Shown piece by piece: positions 1 through 7,029 of a stretch of 11,296 bases of DNA. The position numbers were made by a program, and so were the translations under genes. Below the pieces are notes generated by a model. That model was not told where the DNA came from and did not search any database. It saw only the letters and a program-made list of their open reading frames with translations. Location: contig MFBN01000006.1 of assembly GCA_001776425.1 (NCBI GenBank), positions 1 to 11,296 on the forward strand, read 5' to 3'. Each line of letters opens with the position of its first letter. Positions within the stretch are counted from its first letter, which is position 1. This stretch comes from Candidatus Curtissbacteria bacterium RIFCSPLOWO2_01_FULL_37_9 (GTDB lineage Bacteria; Patescibacteriota; Microgenomatia; Curtissbacterales; GWA2-41-24).

Positions 1-912
1 ATAATCGCGGGAAGCATAAACATGGATATCGTTGCGCAAGTTAACAAAAACCCAAAAACAGGCGAATCAGTTTTTGGCAACAAAATTTCATATATCCCCG
101 GAGGCAAAGGCGCAAACCAGGCACGAGCAATCTCAAGACTCGGCAGGAAAGTAAAATTAATCGCCAGAGTCGGAAATGATCAATTTGGCAAAACTTTAAT
201 CGATTCTTTGAAGAAAGATAGGATAGATACCCGTGACATCAAAACTTCAGCGAATAATAACTCCGGAGTAGCCATAATTACAGTTGATAACAATGCCCAA
301 AACAGAATTATCATCATCTCAGCAAGTAATTTTGACCTCTCTTCCCAAGATATTAACAAAGTAGATTTGCCCAAAAACGCAATCTACATATCTCAGTTTG
401 AAATTCCTAAAGATACTATTGAATTCTTTTTTAAAAAAGCCAAAAAGACAAATTCCAAAACAGTTCTTAATCCTTCACCAATCGATAAAATCCCGCGAAG
501 TCTTCTTAAACTCGTGGATTATCTGGTCGTTAACGAACATGAGTTCGCTTACCTTACAAAAGTAAAAAATCCTCAAATGGAATCGCCAGCCCTTCCAAAA
601 GTTGCCCAAAAAATAGCGGACAAAAATCAAACAGTTATTGTCACATTTGGCTTAGACGGATCGGTTGCAATTATTGGACCAAAGATCATTAAAGCCCCCG
701 GGTTCAAAGTAAAAGCCACCGACACGACCGGTGCAGGTGACAGTTTTCTGGGAGCGTTTTCGGTCGCACTGGCCGAAGGTAAACAAATTAAAGAATCCTT
801 GATATTTGCCAATGCTTGTGCCGCATTAAAAGTCACAAAACTTGGCGCATCTTCAACGCCTCTTCGAAGCGAAGTCGAACAATTCTTAAGAAAAAATAAT
901 GAAAAAATTTAG
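1..912 (+). CDS. rbsK: Ribokinase-family (PfkB) sugar kinase, 5' end outside window
   Basis: This gene encodes a PfkB-fold carbohydrate kinase that transfers phosphate from ATP to a sugar, most likely ribose to ribose-5-phosphate, in the cytoplasm. The reading frame is open from base 1, and the residues before the first ATG (IIAGSIN, then M at base 22) match the usual ribokinase opening strand, so the ATG at 22 is internal and the real start lies upstream. About 303 residues are visible, against roughly 300-310 in the family. Visible motifs are the substrate-side GGKGANQA (residues 34-41 of the visible frame) and the nucleotide/anion-hole TDTTGAGDSF with the catalytic Asp at residue 247. Only 15 bases separate its TAG from carB, with no clear Shine-Dalgarno, so the two are probably co-transcribed. 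The ribokinase call is good; exact sugar specificity (ribose or another PfkB substrate) is inferred. Confidence 0.9.
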   Translation: MIAGSINMDIVAQVNKNPKTGESVFGNKISYIPGGKGANQARAISRLGRKVKLIARVGNDQFGKTLIDSLKKDRIDTRDIKTSANNNSGVAIITVDNNAQNRIIIISASNFDLSSQDINKVDLPKNAIYISQFEIPKDTIEFFFKKAKKTNSKTVLNPSPIDKIPRSLLKLVDYLVVNEHEFAYLTKVKNPQMESPALPKVAQKIADKNQTVIVTFGLDGSVAIIGPKIIKAPGFKVKATDTTGAGDSFLGAFSVALAEGKQIKESLIFANACAALKVTKLGASSTPLRSEVEQFLRKNNEKI

Positions 913-927
913 CGACAAAAAATTGAT

Positions 928-3900
928 ATGAAAATTTTACTTTTGGGTTCCGGGGCTTTGAAAATCGGCCAGGCAGGCGAATTTGATTATTCCGGTTCCC
1001 AGGCAATCAAAGCTTTAAAAGAAGAAAATCACCAAGTAATTCTGATCAATCCAAATATAGCCACTATCCAAACATCACAGGGTTTTGCCGACAAAGTTTA
1101 TTTTCTGCCTGTTGAACCGCATTTCGTCCAGGAAGTAATTAAAAAGGAAAAACCACAAGGGGTGATGCTTGCATTTGGCGGCCAGACTGCCTTAAATTGC
1201 GGCCTTGAACTTGAGAAAAAGGGCATATTTAAAAATAATAATGTTAGTGTTTTAGGAACATCAATCGATACTATCAAAAAAACAGAAGACAGGGCACTCT
1301 TTGCCAATACTCTTTCTACAATCGGTCTTTCGATCCCCAAAAGTCAAGCCGTCACAAGTGTTGAAAATGCCAAAAAAGCTGTAAATAAAATAGGTTATCC
1401 TGTGATGGTCAGAGGTGGATTTTCTCTTGGAGGACAAGATTCGGGAATTGCCCAAAATGCAAAAGAACTCATAGATATTTGCAAACAAGCCCTTGCTAAA
1501 ACTCCCCAAATTCTAATTGAAGAATACCTCACAGGCTGGAAAGAAATAGAGTATGAAGTAGTAAGGGATAAATTTGATAACTGTATCACTGTTTGTAATA
1601 TGGAAAACTTTGACCCAATGGGTATTCACACCGGTGAATCAATAGTCGTTGCTCCTTCTCAAACTTTAAATAATTTTGAATATCACGGCCTTCGTCAAAT
1701 TGCCATTCAAGTTATCAGACATCTAAAGATAGTCGGGGAGTGCAACATTCAGTTTGCTCTAAACCCCAAGCCGAATATTAAAAACCAATTACCGGGTACT
1801 GACTTAGACTACAGAATAATTGAGGTTAATGCCAGGCTTTCAAGAAGCTCTGCTCTTGCTTCCAAAGCAACCGGCTATCCACTGGCTTATATAGCTGCAA
1901 AATTGGCGTTAGGCTATGCATTAACAGATTTAAAAAATTCTGTTACTAAACAAACTATTGCCTGTTTTGAACCGGCTTTGGATTATCTGGTTGTAAAAAT
2001 TCCGCGCTGGGATTTGGGGAAATTTTTAAAAAGTGAACAACGCATTGGCTCTTATATGCAATCTGTGGGAGAAGTAATGGCAATCGGACGAAAATTTGAA
2101 GAAGCAATTCAAAAAGCTGCCAGAATGCTGGATATCGGAATGGAGGGAATAATGGATCAAAAAACAACAATTATTGATTACTCAAAGCCAACTCCATGGC
2201 GGCTTTTTGCGGTTGCCAAAGCAATCCAAAAAGGTGCAAAAATTAATAAAATTTATAAAACCAGTGGTATCGATCCTTTTTTCCTTGAAAAAATAAAAAA
2301 CATAGCAAATTTAGAAGATGAATTGGTAAAAAATAAAAAAAAGCTTTCAGTCCAATTATTAATAAGAGCCAAAGAATACGGAATGTCGGATAAAAGAATT
2401 TCTAAAATAACCAAAATCTCCGAACAAGATATTGCTACAAAAAGAAAAATTAATAAGATATTGCCAAAAGTTAAACAAATCGACACTCTGGCAGCTGAAT
2501 ATCCGGCAAAAACAAATTATTTATATTTAACTTACAACGGAGAAAGTGATGACATATCATATCTTCCAAGAGAAACAAACAACGTCATTGTTTTAGGCTC
2601 CGGCCCTTATAGAATCGGCTCATCCGTTGAATTTGACTGGTGCTCGGTCAGCTGCGCTAAAACTTTAGAAGAATATAAAGTTAACCCTGTGATCATAAAT
2701 TGTAACCCGGAAACGGTTTCAACTGATTATGATATGGCTAAAAGGCTTTATTTTGAAGAACTATCGGCAGAAACCGTCACAGAAATTTACCATAAAGAAA
2801 ACCCTAAAGGAGTAATTGTTTCAATGGGTGGCCAAACACCGAATAATCTGGCAATTAAACTCAACGATTTAGGTTTAAAAATATTAGGAACCAAACCAGA
2901 ATCAATAGATACAGCAGAAGACAGAAACAAATTTTCGAATCTATGCGATCAATTAAAAATCAACCAGCCATTATGGGCAAAACTAAAGACTGTACATGAA
3001 GCCTTATCATTTGCCCAAAAAACCGGTTATCCTGTGTTAATCAGACCCTCATATGTACTTTCCGGGGCAGCTATGAATGTTGCCTTCACCCCGGGGGATT
3101 TAAAAGATTATCTCACAATTGCTTCCCAAGTATCCGAAGAATACCCTGTAGTAATATCACAATTCCATCAAAACGCCAAAGAAATAGAAATTGACGCAAT
3201 TGCCAGGAACGGTAAAATTTTAACTCATGCAATCACTGAACATGTAGAAAACGCCGGTATTCACAGCGGAGATTCGACAATTGTACTACCTGCACAAAAG
3301 CTCTATCTGGAAACTGTTAAAAAAATCGAGGAGATCAGCCATAAACTAGCCGTAAATTTAAATATCACCGGTCCATTTAATATTCAGTTTTTAGCAATCA
3401 ATAATAAGGTAATGGTCATTGAGTGTAATTTACGCGCCTCCCGCAGCCTGCCTTTTGTTTCCAAAGTAACCGGAGTTAATTTTGCCAAAGTTGCCACCCA
3501 AGCTATACTTGGACAACACAAAATACAGGATACAAAATACAAGATACAAAATTACGTCGGTGTAAAATCCCCGCAATTTTCATTTTCCAGAATAAAAGGT
3601 GCAGACCCTATCCTGCGCGTGGAGATGGCTTCAACAGGCGAGGTCGCCTGCTTTGGAGACGACGTATATGAAGCTTTTCTTAAATCATTGATAGCAACAG
3701 GTGTAAGCCTGCCAAAAAAATCGGTATTCATATCCCTTGCAGGGGATGAAAATAAGGTTGAATTTTATGAAAGTGCCAAAACACTCGATGCAATCGGTCT
3801 TAAAATTTACGCGACGGAGGGAACATCAAGATTTTTAAACAAAAAGGGCATAAAAGCTGAAAAATTATTCAAAATCCACGAACACAAAAAACCCAATATT

Positions 3901-4131
3901 CTAGACTTTCTCTACAGCAAGAAAATCGATTTAGTAATAAATATCTTTGATCCTTACTTTAAAAAAGAATTCGACGATGATTATCTGATGCGCCGAGCCT
4001 CAATCGATTTCGGCATCCCGCTTCTGACAAACTTGCAAACAGCCGAACTTTTTGTTAAAGCTCTCTCCACTAAAAAAATCGAGGATCTAAAAATCCTGCC
4101 GTGGGATTATTACGTCAAACATCTCAACTGA
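928..4131 (+). CDS. carB: Carbamoyl-phosphate synthase large subunit, CAD-like sequence type
   Basis: This is the large subunit of carbamoyl-phosphate synthase. It makes carbamoyl phosphate from bicarbonate, ammonia (delivered from glutamine by CarA) and two ATP, feeding pyrimidine and arginine synthesis. At 1067 residues it is full length. In order: an N-terminal ATP-grasp half (about 1-400, opening LLLGSGALKIGQAGEFDYSG), an oligomerisation region (about 400-550), a second ATP-grasp half from about residue 552 (VIVLGSGPYRIGSSVEFDW), and an MGS-like allosteric domain from about 928 (ATEGTS, LVINI, RRASIDFGIPLLT). Stretches such as ENFDPMGIHTGESIVVAPSQ, NARLSRSSALASKATGYPLA and VVKIPRWDLGKFL resemble eukaryotic CAD/Ura2 more than E. 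coli CarB, as recalled from memory. carA is not in the window. A short tandem repeat at 3518-3552 encodes part of the loop before the VGVKSPQFSFSR segment. It ends in TGA. Confidence 0.96.
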   Translation: MKILLLGSGALKIGQAGEFDYSGSQAIKALKEENHQVILINPNIATIQTSQGFADKVYFLPVEPHFVQEVIKKEKPQGVMLAFGGQTALNCGLELEKKGIFKNNNVSVLGTSIDTIKKTEDRALFANTLSTIGLSIPKSQAVTSVENAKKAVNKIGYPVMVRGGFSLGGQDSGIAQNAKELIDICKQALAKTPQILIEEYLTGWKEIEYEVVRDKFDNCITVCNMENFDPMGIHTGESIVVAPSQTLNNFEYHGLRQIAIQVIRHLKIVGECNIQFALNPKPNIKNQLPGTDLDYRIIEVNARLSRSSALASKATGYPLAYIAAKLALGYALTDLKNSVTKQTIACFEPALDYLVVKIPRWDLGKFLKSEQRIGSYMQSVGEVMAIGRKFEEAIQKAARMLDIGMEGIMDQKTTIIDYSKPTPWRLFAVAKAIQKGAKINKIYKTSGIDPFFLEKIKNIANLEDELVKNKKKLSVQLLIRAKEYGMSDKRISKITKISEQDIATKRKINKILPKVKQIDTLAAEYPAKTNYLYLTYNGESDDISYLPRETNNVIVLGSGPYRIGSSVEFDWCSVSCAKTLEEYKVNPVIINCNPETVSTDYDMAKRLYFEELSAETVTEIYHKENPKGVIVSMGGQTPNNLAIKLNDLGLKILGTKPESIDTAEDRNKFSNLCDQLKINQPLWAKLKTVHEALSFAQKTGYPVLIRPSYVLSGAAMNVAFTPGDLKDYLTIASQVSEEYPVVISQFHQNAKEIEIDAIARNGKILTHAITEHVENAGIHSGDSTIVLPAQKLYLETVKKIEEISHKLAVNLNITGPFNIQFLAINNKVMVIECNLRASRSLPFVSKVTGVNFAKVATQAILGQHKIQDTKYKIQNYVGVKSPQFSFSRIKGADPILRVEMASTGEVACFGDDVYEAFLKSLIATGVSLPKKSVFISLAGDENKVEFYESAKTLDAIGLKIYATEGTSRFLNKKGIKAEKLFKIHEHKKPNILDFLYSKKIDLVINIFDPYFKKEFDDDYLMRRASIDFGIPLLTNLQTAELFVKALSTKKIEDLKILPWDYYVKHLN
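3518..3552 (+). repeat. 14-bp tandem micro-repeat inside carB
   Basis: Two full copies and one half copy of ACAAAATACARGAT lie head to tail inside carB. Because 14 is not a multiple of three, successive copies are read in different frames, giving a Lys/Ile/Gln/Tyr-rich stretch at about residues 864-875. The repeat falls in the variable linker of the second ATP-grasp half, just before the conserved VGVKSPQFSFSR segment, so it is probably tolerated as loop filler. Confidence 0.75.
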
Positions 4132-4162
4132 TCTCTCAACCTCAAATTTTGCCAATTGGGGG

Positions 4163-4168
4163 TATAAT
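4163..4168 (+). promoter_or_regulatory. -10 element (TATAAT) ahead of the GHMP-kinase gene
   Basis: A perfect TATAAT lies in the 54-base gap between carB and the next gene, ending 17 bases before the ATG at 4186. Transcription would begin near 4175, leaving a leader of about 10 nt. No Shine-Dalgarno is visible, so the transcript may be read as nearly leaderless. The -35 position is poor (cctcaa); TTGCCA at 4149-4154 is too close to act as a standard -35. Confidence 0.5.
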
Positions 4169-4185
4169 ACTATCCTAAAACTTAA

Positions 4186-6030
4186 ATGAAAGGGCGAATA
4201 CCTGCTAATTCCGAAAGCCTTAAGAAAACTTTTCCTAAGATTTACGGTGATTTTTTTTCTAAATGCAATCTAGTCTTATCTGCCCCTGGAAGTTTTTGGT
4301 GGTGCGGGGAATATTCTAATACGCAGGGAGGAATCTGTTTCCTTCAAAAAATACCGCAGCGAGTATATATTGGAATAACTGCAGACAAAAACCAAGGGAT
4401 ATTTTTTGCGGATTTCATTTATTTCTGGCCCAATACTAATAAGTTTATACTCACAAAGCTTGAAAATCCCCAAAAATCAAAAATTGAGGCGTTTTTAAAC
4501 TCGCAATTTCCAAAAACCCACTTAAAAATTACAATTCTTTCGGAAGTTAGGCCTGGAAGCGGGCTTAACCTTTCCGGCGGTCTTGCCTGCGCCTTAGCAT
4601 GTTCTCTCAACCTCCAAAATAATACTATAACATCAAAGGATATACAAAAATGGCAACTGGCTCCAACTTCCACACTTATCGGTGGGCAAGCCTTTGAAAA
4701 AACCTTCAGACTGGCCTGGAAAATCCAGAATTTGTTTCATGCTGACTCATCAAGCGGTGCAACTGCTTTTGTTCCTTTTATAAATACGATATATCCAGTC
4801 ATTTATCTTACAGAACAAAGATCAGGATCCTTCTCAAACAACCAAACAACTCGCTTACCAAGAGACCTCAAAGATCATTCTGAAATAATCGATACGATAA
4901 ACTATTCCGGAGCAAAGTTTGAAGAAGTTTTCAGCCTTCCCGAAAAACCGAGCTGGCCGATAGATTTCTGCCTAATTTACTCGGGTGATACCAGAACTAC
5001 GGAAGATGCCTTAAGGGCAATTAGATATCACAAAGAAAGGATGGCACAATTACCCTTGATCTTAAAAAAGGAACTTTCAAAATTTATAATAGACCAGTCG
5101 AACGTCTATAAATTCCAAAAGTTTCTCAAATTCAAACATCCCAAGGACCAACTTTGGGAAAAATTTACTGACGAACTTGTTGTGGCTAATCTGGTAATGT
5201 TAGCTTTGATGCGCCTGCTTTTTGAAGGGGGAATGGATTTGGAAACCTTAAAACTGCTTTTTTGGAACATCAACAACCACCAACGTTTTCTCTCAGCACT
5301 TGGAGTCTCATCACCAACAATCGACAGAATCTGCCTGCAACTTCTTTCAGAGGTAAAAACAATCGGCGACTTGTACGGCGCAGCAGCGAAAATAACAGGA
5401 GCCGGAAAAAAGGGAGATATCCTATTTGCCACCAACCACAATGGTCCAAGAGACCAGATCAACTACTTTATCAAAAAATTAAAACGCCAAATTAATAAAA
5501 ATATCCATCTTGATTACGCTTCTTGGTTAAACGGTTTTGAAGAAGAAGGTGTAAAGATCGAACAAGATCTCATAGAAAAAATCTATTCTGATTTTATTTC
5601 GGAAGGATCTGTACAAATTAAAAAGATTAATTTCCAAGGCCAAATCTCAACACAAATGATTTCCAAAGACCAATTAGAAAAACAAAAAGCTGATTTTGAT
5701 CTTTTAATGGATAGTGTAAACGGCGAAATTTACATAAAAGGCCAAGAAATTTCTTCAAAGCATCTACCTTCTTCAAAAACAACAATAAAAGTAATTAAGG
5801 TTCTTTCCGAAAAGCTTGGAAAGCAAGTTAAAAACAGCGCTTTTGGCAAAGGCTCTTATTTTGAGGACCGAAACGAATTCCAAAGCAAGATAATTTCACC
5901 CTTGGTTAAAATCGTCGATAAAAAACTAGGTAAAAAATTAAATCTTTTATTGCACGGAGGCCTTATGGATTTTACTGTTATGCTTAAACCCTCACCAATA
6001 GAAATCTACATTATCGAGGCAATTTTTTAG
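4186..6030 (+). CDS. GHMP-kinase-like protein with extra C-terminal domain
   Basis: The first 440 or so residues carry the three GHMP-kinase signatures (galactokinase, homoserine, mevalonate and phosphomevalonate kinase superfamily): an N-terminal SAPGSFWWCGEYSNTQGG (32-49), a phosphate-loop-like RPGSGLNLSGGLACALA (122-138, in place of the usual PxxxGLGSSAA) and a C-terminal KITGAGKKGDILF (402-414, usually GAGGGG). HADSSSGATAF (185-195) resembles the SG-rich substrate loop. GEYSNTQGG recalls galactokinase GEHTDYNGG. The protein is 614 residues, well beyond the usual 300-400. Residues 480-614 form a separate unrecognised domain; its part 528-600 is Lys-rich and ends LLHGGLMDFTVML, with a look of a winged helix (weak). 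The phosphoacceptor cannot be named. The gene has its own -10 element 17 bases before the start. Confidence 0.7.
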   Translation: MKGRIPANSESLKKTFPKIYGDFFSKCNLVLSAPGSFWWCGEYSNTQGGICFLQKIPQRVYIGITADKNQGIFFADFIYFWPNTNKFILTKLENPQKSKIEAFLNSQFPKTHLKITILSEVRPGSGLNLSGGLACALACSLNLQNNTITSKDIQKWQLAPTSTLIGGQAFEKTFRLAWKIQNLFHADSSSGATAFVPFINTIYPVIYLTEQRSGSFSNNQTTRLPRDLKDHSEIIDTINYSGAKFEEVFSLPEKPSWPIDFCLIYSGDTRTTEDALRAIRYHKERMAQLPLILKKELSKFIIDQSNVYKFQKFLKFKHPKDQLWEKFTDELVVANLVMLALMRLLFEGGMDLETLKLLFWNINNHQRFLSALGVSSPTIDRICLQLLSEVKTIGDLYGAAAKITGAGKKGDILFATNHNGPRDQINYFIKKLKRQINKNIHLDYASWLNGFEEEGVKIEQDLIEKIYSDFISEGSVQIKKINFQGQISTQMISKDQLEKQKADFDLLMDSVNGEIYIKGQEISSKHLPSSKTTIKVIKVLSEKLGKQVKNSAFGKGSYFEDRNEFQSKIISPLVKIVDKKLGKKLNLLLHGGLMDFTVMLKPSPIEIYIIEAIF

Positions 6031-6105
6031 ATCTTTCGCCACTTTTTCCTTAGATTTCGCCAGAACACCGTAGTAATCTTCAACCAATCTTTTTAAAAGG
6101 ACTAA

Positions 6106-6321
6106 GTGCATATCAACATATACCATCAGGGTTCGTTCGCCAATTTTCTCTATCAGAGAAGATTACTTGCCACAACCATAAATCATTCAGAAGATGAAAT
6201 CCTCAAAAAGGGCCTTAAAACCTTAGCAAAAATGACACAAGAAGAATTCGAAGGTCTAAAGCTAATTTTAGAAGTACTGCTAAATCAAAAATCTGCGACA
6301 GAAACCGAAGAAACAATATAA
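6106..6321 (+). CDS. 71-residue helical protein of unknown function
   Basis: I do not recognise this protein. It starts with GTG preceded by AAAAGGA (6095-6101), and an in-frame TAA directly upstream (6103-6105) rules out a longer form. The N-terminal 20 residues are aromatic and polar; the rest is predominantly helical, with an amphipathic C-terminal helix (EEFEGLKLILEVLLNQK, residues 46-62) and an acidic/Thr tail. It has no signal peptide, membrane segment or cysteine. That C-terminal helix recurs at 6961-7011, just before the radical SAM gene, with mostly synonymous changes, which supports this frame being a real coding family. It is the first gene of the accessory run leading to the radical SAM and Cys-x-Pro peptide genes. 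The preceding 75 bases hold no convincing promoter. Confidence 0.6.
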   Translation: MHINIYHQGSFANFLYQRRLLATTINHSEDEILKKGLKTLAKMTQEEFEGLKLILEVLLNQKSATETEETI

Positions 6322-6325
6322 ATAA

Positions 6326-6520
6326 ATGGACAAAGAATTAAAACCTCTCAGGAGAGGCATGACAATACGTGACAATCTTGGTCGGGGGTGAGACCGGCCA
6401 GGGATTGGGATAAATTGGAGAAACTTTTTGGTTGTGGATTCTGGGAACGGAGATAAACTCCTCGTTGACCCAACCAGCTATCAAGTCTCAGGAAATATTA
6501 AAGAATTAAATACGAAGTGA
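6326..6520 (+). pseudogene. Small ORF interrupted by an in-frame TGA
   Basis: From ATG 6326 the frame gives 21 residues (MDKELKPLRRGMTIRDNLGR plus G), a TGA at 6389-6391, and then 42 more open residues to TGA at 6518-6520. The second part (NWRNFLVVDSGNGDKLLVD, then PTSYQVSGNIKELNTK) has the alternating hydrophobic pattern of a small beta-rich protein. The two halves share one frame, suggesting a 64-residue gene broken by a nonsense change. An alternative is reinitiation at TTG 6429, which has GGAG 7 bases upstream. UGA read as glycine (as in Gracilibacteria) would restore the ORF, but other genes here end in TGA, so I do not favour it. Confidence 0.45.
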
Positions 6521-6530
6521 AGTAAATAAA

Positions 6531-6938
6531 ATGACAGAAAGAACGTCTGAATATCAGAAAAAAGCAAAGGAGTATGCAAGATATTTAAAACCGTATTTAG
6601 GTCATGAACCAACTGTTCCAGACTCTACTTCTGACCAGAAAACCTATGAATATTTACAAAGGTTACACCAAGGGGCATCAGCAAAATGGGTAGAGGAGGT
6701 GAAAAAAATGCCTGAAAGACAAGAACATAATAATGGATCTCAAAATATTCGGGTTGCCAAGAACTCAGATAGAGTTACAGCAATGGATTGGCCATATGGC
6801 GGTAGGGTCCAGATACTTGACAATGGAACAATACTCACCGATGGTGATTCAACCGGCTTACTTAACACGCTTGTGGCCATGAAACCTCTGGACCAGAGCT
6901 TGCCGGATTTCCTAAAAGAACTCGCTAAGGGGCAATAG
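6531..6938 (+). CDS. 135-residue protein of unknown function with internal start
   Basis: I do not recognise this protein. Residues 1-59 are charged and helical (MTERTSEYQKKAKEYARYLK at the start). Residues 60-135 are different: a polar linker, a probable beta region (GGRVQILDNGTILTDGDSTG, about 90-109) and a C-terminal helix (LPDFLKELAKG). The ATG at 6531 has no obvious Shine-Dalgarno. Codon 60 (ATG 6708) has a perfect AGGAGGTGA 5 bases before it, so a 76-residue product may be made as well or instead. There are no cysteines, signal peptide or membrane segments. The first five residues, MTERT, match the radical SAM start downstream. Its place in the run suggests a role with the radical SAM enzyme, for example as a recognition or carrier protein, but nothing in the sequence proves that. 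Confidence 0.6.
   Translation: MTERTSEYQKKAKEYARYLKPYLGHEPTVPDSTSDQKTYEYLQRLHQGASAKWVEEVKKMPERQEHNNGSQNIRVAKNSDRVTAMDWPYGGRVQILDNGTILTDGDSTGLLNTLVAMKPLDQSLPDFLKELAKGQ
6694..6702 (+). promoter_or_regulatory. Strong internal Shine-Dalgarno (AGGAGGTGA)
   Basis: This is a full complement to the 16S rRNA 3' end, 5 bases ahead of an in-frame ATG at 6708 inside the 135-residue ORF. The same core and the same 5-base spacing occur before the Cys-x-Pro peptide gene (8468-8478), and the other genes of the window have much weaker sites. It decides for a second, shorter product of 76 residues (6708-6938). Confidence 0.6.
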
Positions 6939-6939
6939 A

Positions 6940-7029
6940 AATAAGAAAAGTGTCTTCATAGAAGAATTTGAAGGCTTAAAGCTAGTTCTAGAATTCCTTC
7001 TTGCGAAAAAGGACAAAAAAAATGACTGA
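6940..7029 (+). pseudogene. Partial second copy of the 71-residue protein's 3' end
   Basis: In this frame the DNA reads NKKSVFIEEFEGLKLVLEFL, then LAKKDKKND and a TGA at 7027-7029. The part EEFEGLKLVLEFLL matches EEFEGLKLILEVLL of the gene at 6106-6321. The nucleotide changes are largely synonymous (ttc/ttt, ggt/ggc, cta/tta), so the copy derives from a translated homologue rather than a recent duplication. I see no start codon with a ribosome site, so it is probably the tail of a lost paralogue. Its stop overlaps the start of the radical SAM gene, whose Shine-Dalgarno lies within it. Confidence 0.55.

Noticed and set aside
4149..4168. TTGCCA plus TATAAT as a complete promoter before the GHMP-kinase gene.
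   Set aside because: The spacer is 8 bases, far below the 16-18 needed; only the -10 element is retained.
5106..5462. 118-codon open frame on the - strand inside the GHMP-kinase gene.
   Set aside because: It overlaps a clearly coding gene, has no recognisable domain or start site, and looks like an antisense shadow.
6389..6391. Use of UGA as glycine (Gracilibacteria/SR1 code), which would restore the small ORF.
   Set aside because: carB and fic end in TGA at the expected protein lengths, no other gene carries internal TGA, and glycines use GGN throughout.
7001..7021. TTG start for the radical SAM gene, seven codons upstream.
   Set aside because: An AAGGA site fits ATG 7022 with 8-base spacing; the upstream codons are the overlapping tail of the duplicated helix read in another frame.
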